The notes beneath the pieces are model-generated. The model was given only the letters and a program-made list of their open reading frames with translations, did no database searches and had not been told where the DNA came from. From contig CACEAA010000009.1 of NCBI GenBank assembly GCA_902557415.1, positions 1 through 48,795 of the forward strand: a stretch of 48,795 nt of DNA. Direction: 5' to 3'. Positions 43,983 to 48,795 of the stretch are shown in pieces (position 1 is the first letter of the stretch; the number at the start of each line of letters is the position of its first letter). A program made the position numbers and the translations under genes. The stretch is from an uncultured Pseudomonadota bacterium (lineage in GTDB: Bacteria > Pseudomonadota > Gammaproteobacteria > Ga0077536).

Positions 43983-44681
43983 ATGATCGACTTGTACTAT
44001 TGGCCCACACCAAACGGATGGAAAATTTCCATAATGTTAGAGGAGTGCGGTCTGAATTATCGAGTGATACCAGTCGATATCGGCAAAGGCGAACAGTTTC
44101 ATCCCAGTTTTTTGGAAATCAGTCCAAACAATAGAATGCCAGTAATTGTTGATCACTTGGAGCAAGAGCCCGCGATTTCTATATTCGAATCAGGCGCAAT
44201 TCTAATATATCTCGCCGAGAAAACTGGAAAGTTTTTGCCGAACAAAATGAGAGAAAGGATGGAAGTCATCGAGTGGCTGAGCTGGCAAATAGCCAATTTT
44301 GGACCAATGGCAGGACAAATGAGCCATTTTACCAATTATGCGCCAAAAGACCTTAACAACGATTATGCTCTCGATCGATACGCGAGAGAATATAATCGAT
44401 GTCTCGGAGTTCTTAATAATCGACTAGAAAAACGAGAGTTTATTTGCGGAGAATATTCCATCGCGGACATTGCAACTTGGCCTTGGTTGCTACCCTATAA
44501 AGCTTTTGGCGAATCTCTTGACACATTTACGCATGTACAACGTTGGCACAAAAATATAAAGAAAAGAACCGGTGCTTCCAACGGCGTTAACGTTAGAAAA
44601 GATCTAAGGAGAACAAATCCACCGAGTGCGCAGGAGCGTGAGATTCTTTTTGGGCAGAGCTCACGTTCTTTGAAAAAATAA
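43983..44681 (+). CDS. Nu-class glutathione S-transferase (YfcG-like)
   Basis: 232 aa. WPTPNGWKISIMLEE, NNRMPVIVD, ESGAILIYLAEKTG and the C-terminal GEYSIADIATWPW resemble YfcG/YghU, which reduce disulfides using two glutathione molecules. GAGG is about 13 bases upstream of the ATG. It follows the MATE gene by 39 bp on the same strand. Confidence 0.85.
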   Translation: MIDLYYWPTPNGWKISIMLEECGLNYRVIPVDIGKGEQFHPSFLEISPNNRMPVIVDHLEQEPAISIFESGAILIYLAEKTGKFLPNKMRERMEVIEWLSWQIANFGPMAGQMSHFTNYAPKDLNNDYALDRYAREYNRCLGVLNNRLEKREFICGEYSIADIATWPWLLPYKAFGESLDTFTHVQRWHKNIKKRTGASNGVNVRKDLRRTNPPSAQEREILFGQSSRSLKK

Positions 44682-44700
44682 TTTTTTCGGGAACTTCATA

Positions 44701-47700
44701 TTATTTTTTTAGCCGTAATTTAGCGGCGACTATTTCTATACTTAATTCCTGAAAAATATCTCGCACATCCTCTTGGATCATAATTAGTGCAGGAATTAAA
44801 AGTAAAACCACAAAAGTAGTTAGCGCTAGTCCAAAAACTAAAGTTAATGCCATCGGTATCAAAAACTGAGCCTGAAGACTGGTCTCAAAAAGAAGGGGGA
44901 GCAACCCCCCAATAGTAGTAGCAGAGGTAAGGATAACAGCCCGCAGACGATCACAACTACCATTAACAATCGCATCAAACTTAGCTTCATTAACCATACG
45001 ACGATCAATTGTCCGGACAAGAACAATGGAATCATTAATCACAATACCAGACAACCCTAGGATCGCGAATATACTTAAAATAGTTAAATCGAAACCCCAA
45101 ACAGCGTGACCTAAAACTGCACCGACAAAACCAACAGGGATCACTGCCATTATAACCAAAGGACGTATATAGCTTGAAAATACCCATGCCAAGATAATAT
45201 AGATGAATGTCAGACCCAATACTGTTCCGACTAACATATCAGATGTTGTCTCACGCTCATCCTCAGCTCTTCCCGCGAAAGCATACGTCAATCCGTAGCG
45301 TTCGCAGATGTCTAAAAGCCCACCGCTTATCAGCGCTTGCCTGAGGTATTGAGGCCTAGTCACATCCATATTAACCTCAGCACGAATTGCGACTTCCCGC
45401 TGACCACCTTCTCGCCGAATAGTCGAAAAACCCTGTTTAGTTTTAAAGTCTGCAATACTAGTCAGTGGAACATCTGAGCCATCAGGACCTGTCACATAGA
45501 CTTGCTTTAATAACCCTCTTTGCACTAAAGAACGGTCATACTGAACCCGAACTAAGACCTCTTCATCACCACGCGGGAAACGCTTCGCAATAGAACCGTC
45601 TATAGCGTTACGAACTTGCTGCGCCAACATCGCCGTAGTAAATCCTAATGCCCTACCTCGTGAATTTAGTGTCAAATGAATTTCTGGCTTACCGAAAGGA
45701 AGATTATCCTCAATATCACTCACTCCAGTGTAGCTGCCCATTAGTAGACTCACCTCTCTAGCGGCTGCTTTCAAAGATTCCGGGCTTCCACCCTTGAGTC
45801 GAAGATCCATATCGCCGCCAGGCGGCCCAGCTCGTGCGGACTCAAAGGTTAGTGATTCAATCAGGTTTGACCTTATTATATTATCTCTCCACATCGAGAT
45901 AATTTCAGCAGCCTTTACTTCCCGGTCTTCTGAAGATACTAATTCTACTGTGACGCCACCTAAAGTATCCCTCGAATTTGCAGAAGGCTGGGTCGATCCA
46001 ACATTAGTCCCAGTCTTCCCAATGGTCATGACAATCACCTTGTTTGGGTCATCCGAAAACTTTGCTATTGCAGCATATAGCGAACTTTCAAGAGCTAAAA
46101 CTGCATTTCTAGTATCGTCTCTGGAGGTACCTGCTCTCATTTCAACATTTGCATATATCGTATTGGGCTCTGGGGATGGAAAAAATTCGTATCCTACTCT
46201 TCCGCCGATAACTGCTGAAACAGAAATTACGAATATGCTAATAGCAAAAGCTCCAGTGCCATATCTATTTTTAACAGCGAAACAAGCGAAATTCTTAAAA
46301 AAATTTGATCTAAATCTCTCGAACTTAGAATCAAAATTTTGTCTGAAACTAGCGAAAAAACCTATCGAACCGCGGTGAGTGAGAGCATGACCTAAATGCG
46401 CCGGTAAGACGAGAAAACATTCAATCAAACTAGCTACCAGCACCGCGACCACTACAAAAGGTATCGCAGATATTATTTGACCCATAATGCCAGATATCAT
46501 GAATAGTGGTAAAAATGCAGCCACAGTCGTCAAAGTTGAAGAACAGACAGGAGCAGCCATCCGCCTAGCGCCCAATACAGCTGCTTCTATTGGTGCGTAA
46601 CCTTGCCTAGACTGGTACTCGGCGTGTTCACCAACAACTATGGCGTCATCAACGACGATACCAATTGCCATGATCATACCAAACAAACTAATCATATTGA
46701 TGGTCTGACCACTCGCCCACATAATTGCAACGGTAGCTAAAAGCGACGCAGGTATTCCAATCGCCACCCACAGCGCGACACGCGCGGACAAAAATAAAAA
46801 AAGTACGGCAAGTACAAGTAGAAGTCCGGTCATTCCATTAGTCACTAGAAGCTCGATTCTTTCTCTTATTGATTTAGCTCGTACGTCGTACTCCTCCAGT
46901 ACAAGTTGAGGTGGTAATTTTTTATTAACCTCAACCCCATATGATCGTGCTATCTCCGAAGAAATGAGTGCATCAGTATTGATCGCGCGTTTAATCTCTA
47001 ACTCTATCGCATGGCGACCTTTTCTAATTACTCGCCTAGCACCCTCTCTGTAGGACTCAGTGACGTTAGCTACATCCTTTAACAGTAACCTTCTTCCATC
47101 CGGCAGTGCCTTTATCTCAATATCAGCTAATCCCCTAGCTTCTGTTCGGAGGCCCAAACTACGTACCTGACTTCCCCCGCCCCCCAGCTCACCCGCAGGT
47201 ATGTCCAACGACGTCAGAGCAACAACATTAGAAATATCTGTCAATTTTAGGTTGAACTTCTGCAGTGCTTCAGGGCGAACTTCGATCCAAATTTCGTCCT
47301 CCCTGACGCCGTATAAGTCAACTTTATCAATTCCTCTGTCCAATAGTTCATCTCGGATCTTTGTCGCATACTCCTTAAGGCCTTCTTCGGGATATTTACC
47401 AGACAATACCCAGCGCGAAACAGTTTCATAGCGCACGAGCCTTTTGATAATTGGTTTCTCAGCTTCTTCAGGTAAAGTAGTAACTTGTGCAATCGCCGAC
47501 TCGATATCAGATAAAGCCTCCTGCATGTTATACCCAGGCTGGAATTCAATAATAATAGACGCTGTGCCTTCATAAGAAGAGGAAGTTAGTTTTTTGACGC
47601 CATTCAAAAATCGAAGCTCAGGCTCTACCGCTTGAACAATATTTCGATCTATATCACTGGCAGAAGCTCCGGGCCAAGCAACAGTAACAGTAACAATATC

Positions 47701-47820
47701 AATGCCAAAATCCGGAAAGAATTGACGATTAATCTTTGTAATCGCCACCAGTCCACAAACGATCATGAGTGTCAGCAACAAATTCGCGGCAGTTCGATGG
47801 TTAGCGAAAAATGAAATCAT
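44701..47820 (-). CDS. RND-family efflux permease (AcrB/HAE1 type)
   Basis: 1039 aa with 12 helices and two large periplasmic loops. GMIMAIGIVVDDAIVVGEHAEY contains the proton-relay Asp pair of helix 4; the helix-10 Lys of AcrB is replaced by Asn in GIVINDSIVLV, as in a large side-branch of HAE1 pumps. Transcribed after, and 12 bp from, the adaptor gene. No outer-membrane TolC-type channel is in the window. Expels an unknown hydrophobic compound; context suggests xenobiotics. Confidence 0.92.
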   Translation of the reverse strand: MISFFANHRTAANLLLTLMIVCGLVAITKINRQFFPDFGIDIVTVTVAWPGASASDIDRNIVQAVEPELRFLNGVKKLTSSSYEGTASIIIEFQPGYNMQEALSDIESAIAQVTTLPEEAEKPIIKRLVRYETVSRWVLSGKYPEEGLKEYATKIRDELLDRGIDKVDLYGVREDEIWIEVRPEALQKFNLKLTDISNVVALTSLDIPAGELGGGGSQVRSLGLRTEARGLADIEIKALPDGRRLLLKDVANVTESYREGARRVIRKGRHAIELEIKRAINTDALISSEIARSYGVEVNKKLPPQLVLEEYDVRAKSIRERIELLVTNGMTGLLLVLAVLFLFLSARVALWVAIGIPASLLATVAIMWASGQTINMISLFGMIMAIGIVVDDAIVVGEHAEYQSRQGYAPIEAAVLGARRMAAPVCSSTLTTVAAFLPLFMISGIMGQIISAIPFVVVAVLVASLIECFLVLPAHLGHALTHRGSIGFFASFRQNFDSKFERFRSNFFKNFACFAVKNRYGTGAFAISIFVISVSAVIGGRVGYEFFPSPEPNTIYANVEMRAGTSRDDTRNAVLALESSLYAAIAKFSDDPNKVIVMTIGKTGTNVGSTQPSANSRDTLGGVTVELVSSEDREVKAAEIISMWRDNIIRSNLIESLTFESARAGPPGGDMDLRLKGGSPESLKAAAREVSLLMGSYTGVSDIEDNLPFGKPEIHLTLNSRGRALGFTTAMLAQQVRNAIDGSIAKRFPRGDEEVLVRVQYDRSLVQRGLLKQVYVTGPDGSDVPLTSIADFKTKQGFSTIRREGGQREVAIRAEVNMDVTRPQYLRQALISGGLLDICERYGLTYAFAGRAEDERETTSDMLVGTVLGLTFIYIILAWVFSSYIRPLVIMAVIPVGFVGAVLGHAVWGFDLTILSIFAILGLSGIVINDSIVLVRTIDRRMVNEAKFDAIVNGSCDRLRAVILTSATTIGGLLPLLFETSLQAQFLIPMALTLVFGLALTTFVVLLLIPALIMIQEDVRDIFQELSIEIVAAKLRLKK

Positions 47821-47832
47821 GTCATCTCTCTA

Positions 47833-48795
47833 CTAGTCGGAAGCTCTCGGGTTAACTTTTAGCCCTTCACCGATCTGAGGAAAAACCCTAGAAACCACGG
47901 AGGCACCAGACGATGGGAGATCCGCGCGAATGAGTAACTCGTCATCCATCGAGCGCAATATAACCACATCCACCGCCCTGAGTCTCCCATTATCAATAAC
48001 GTAAACTCGAGAATCACTAGTAACCGCTGTCGAAGGTAAGCGGAAAACTTCTTTATATGTTTGTAATTTCATTTTCACTTCAACAAAAGCGCCGGAGCGT
48101 AGACCCTCCAAATGTGCTCCCTCAGCCAAAGAAGCATAAAACTTTACCCCGCCTAATTCTGGGGCCATCTCGGCACCTTGTCGCGCTAATTTAGCCTTAA
48201 AAACCTTAGCAACAGAACCTAACCTCCACACCACCTCCAAGGGACCCTCGAATACTAAGCCCGCCGGCCTCTGACCACCATCTTGTAATTCGGTCGATAA
48301 CCCAAAGAAGCTATCATCGGGCACATCAAATACGACCTCTAACTCAGTCGCCGAAAGCAACCGACCAATGGTTTCTCCACTTGACAGTCTTTGACCATTT
48401 GCGGCTCTAATATCTGTGAGGTAGCCATCGAATGGAGCAATCACGCGCGTATTTAACAGATCCCTCTGAGCTATCGCGAGACTGGCCTCAGCAGCTCTTA
48501 ACTTAGCTTCATTTTGAATAATACGAGAATTGATTCTTTCGAGTGACTGACTATGCTGAAGCTTCATACTCTCACTCTTAACAAAAACAAGTTCACTCTC
48601 ATCCTTATTCTTTTTACTCGCTAGTCCCTTACCTTCAAGGTCGACCAGCCGCCTCAGATCCGTAGCAGCTATCTTGCTTTGAAGCTCAATGTTCGCCATG
48701 AGCTTCGATTCCCACAAGGCGTCTATCGATAGCTCCGAAATTAATGCTTTTACCCGGTCGACTTCAGCTTGTCGCTGCTTCACAGAGAGCTCATA
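47833..48795 (-). CDS. RND periplasmic adaptor (membrane-fusion protein), cut by window end
   Basis: Frame stays open to the last base, so the N-terminus (signal, first barrel strand) is missing; about 320 residues are present. A coiled-coil hairpin (KALISELS to AQRDLLN), a lipoyl-like VIAPFDGYLTDIRAANGQRLSSGE, and a beta-barrel with GAFVEVKM and LPSTAVTSDSRVYV identify it. Links the RND permease to an outer-membrane channel. Confidence 0.88.
   Translation of the reverse strand, partial: YELSVKQRQAEVDRVKALISELSIDALWESKLMANIELQSKIAATDLRRLVDLEGKGLASKKNKDESELVFVKSESMKLQHSQSLERINSRIIQNEAKLRAAEASLAIAQRDLLNTRVIAPFDGYLTDIRAANGQRLSSGETIGRLLSATELEVVFDVPDDSFFGLSTELQDGGQRPAGLVFEGPLEVVWRLGSVAKVFKAKLARQGAEMAPELGGVKFYASLAEGAHLEGLRSGAFVEVKMKLQTYKEVFRLPSTAVTSDSRVYVIDNGRLRAVDVVILRSMDDELLIRADLPSSGASVVSRVFPQIGEGLKVNPRASD

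Noticed and set aside
45794-46378. A 194-codon open frame on the plus strand within the RND permease gene
   Set aside because: It is antisense to a clearly conserved pump and has no recognised domain or ribosome site.
1-48795. CRISPR arrays, insertion sequences, rRNA or tRNA genes
   Set aside because: No regularly spaced direct repeats, transposase frames or RNA gene signatures were found on reading.

Overview
The window looks like chromosomal DNA of an AT-rich, aerobic, probably marine gammaproteobacterium. This rests on the Sox gene order (C-D-X-Y-Z-A-K), a type II citrate synthase, GHSMG-type hydrolases, three glutathione S-transferases, an AlkB-family hydroxylase and an RND pump. There is no rRNA or tRNA to fix the taxon, so the assignment is inference.

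Layout. Positions 1-1186 carry a DhlA-type haloalkane dehalogenase. Positions 1207-9996 hold a nearly complete thiosulfate-oxidation (Sox) locus on the minus strand: soxC, soxD, soxX, soxY, soxZ, soxA, soxK, then (after an opposed alpha/beta-hydrolase gene) a rhodanese/metallo-beta-lactamase fusion and soxB. With soxCD present, the pathway can take thiosulfate fully to sulfate in the periplasm. The soxX gene appears to start at ATT. Divergent from soxC, at 10174-10902, lies a membrane-anchored peroxiredoxin-like gene with an in-frame TGA at the first active-site Cys (W-U-P-Y-C) and a SECIS-like hairpin just downstream: a probable selenoprotein. A 2-oxoglutarate oxygenase and an LLM flavin oxidoreductase follow.

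Positions 12696-16361 look like an iron-regulated extracytoplasmic flavin electron-transfer module. It has an outer-membrane barrel and a Tat-exported FMN-binding protein downstream of a Fur box, and, divergently, an ApbE flavin transferase without signal peptide coupled to a four-helix membrane protein with paired histidines.

Positions 16448-32196 are an accessory catabolic stretch: SnoaL-like protein, GST plus AlkB-type hydroxylase with divergent TetR regulator, YaiI, EthD, dipeptidase, methyltransferase, D-aminoacylase-type amidohydrolase, two SDRs, a poly-gamma-glutamate hydrolase, a second haloalkane-dehalogenase-like enzyme, IsdG-like monooxygenase, MFS carrier, GlcG/HbpS-like protein, isochorismatase and LysR regulator. 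Hidden at 27272-27358 is a 28-codon gene with a 12-nt perfect Shine-Dalgarno and its own terminator.

Positions 32387-35519 contain a DUF429-like protein, ChaC, a P4-type integrase that has lost most catalytic residues, and a translationally coupled secreted Cys-rich protein. Positions 35531-48795 carry MaoC, citrate synthase, further GSTs, an enol-lactonase-like hydrolase, a histidine phosphatase, a second LLM enzyme, an FAD monooxygenase, a MATE exporter, and an RND permease with its adaptor cut by the window end.

Taken together the genes suggest a mixotroph that gains energy from reduced sulfur while degrading hydrophobic, halogenated or aromatic organics. The strongest non-standard signals are the selenoprotein, the ATT start of soxX, the 28-aa gene and the Fur-controlled flavinylation module.
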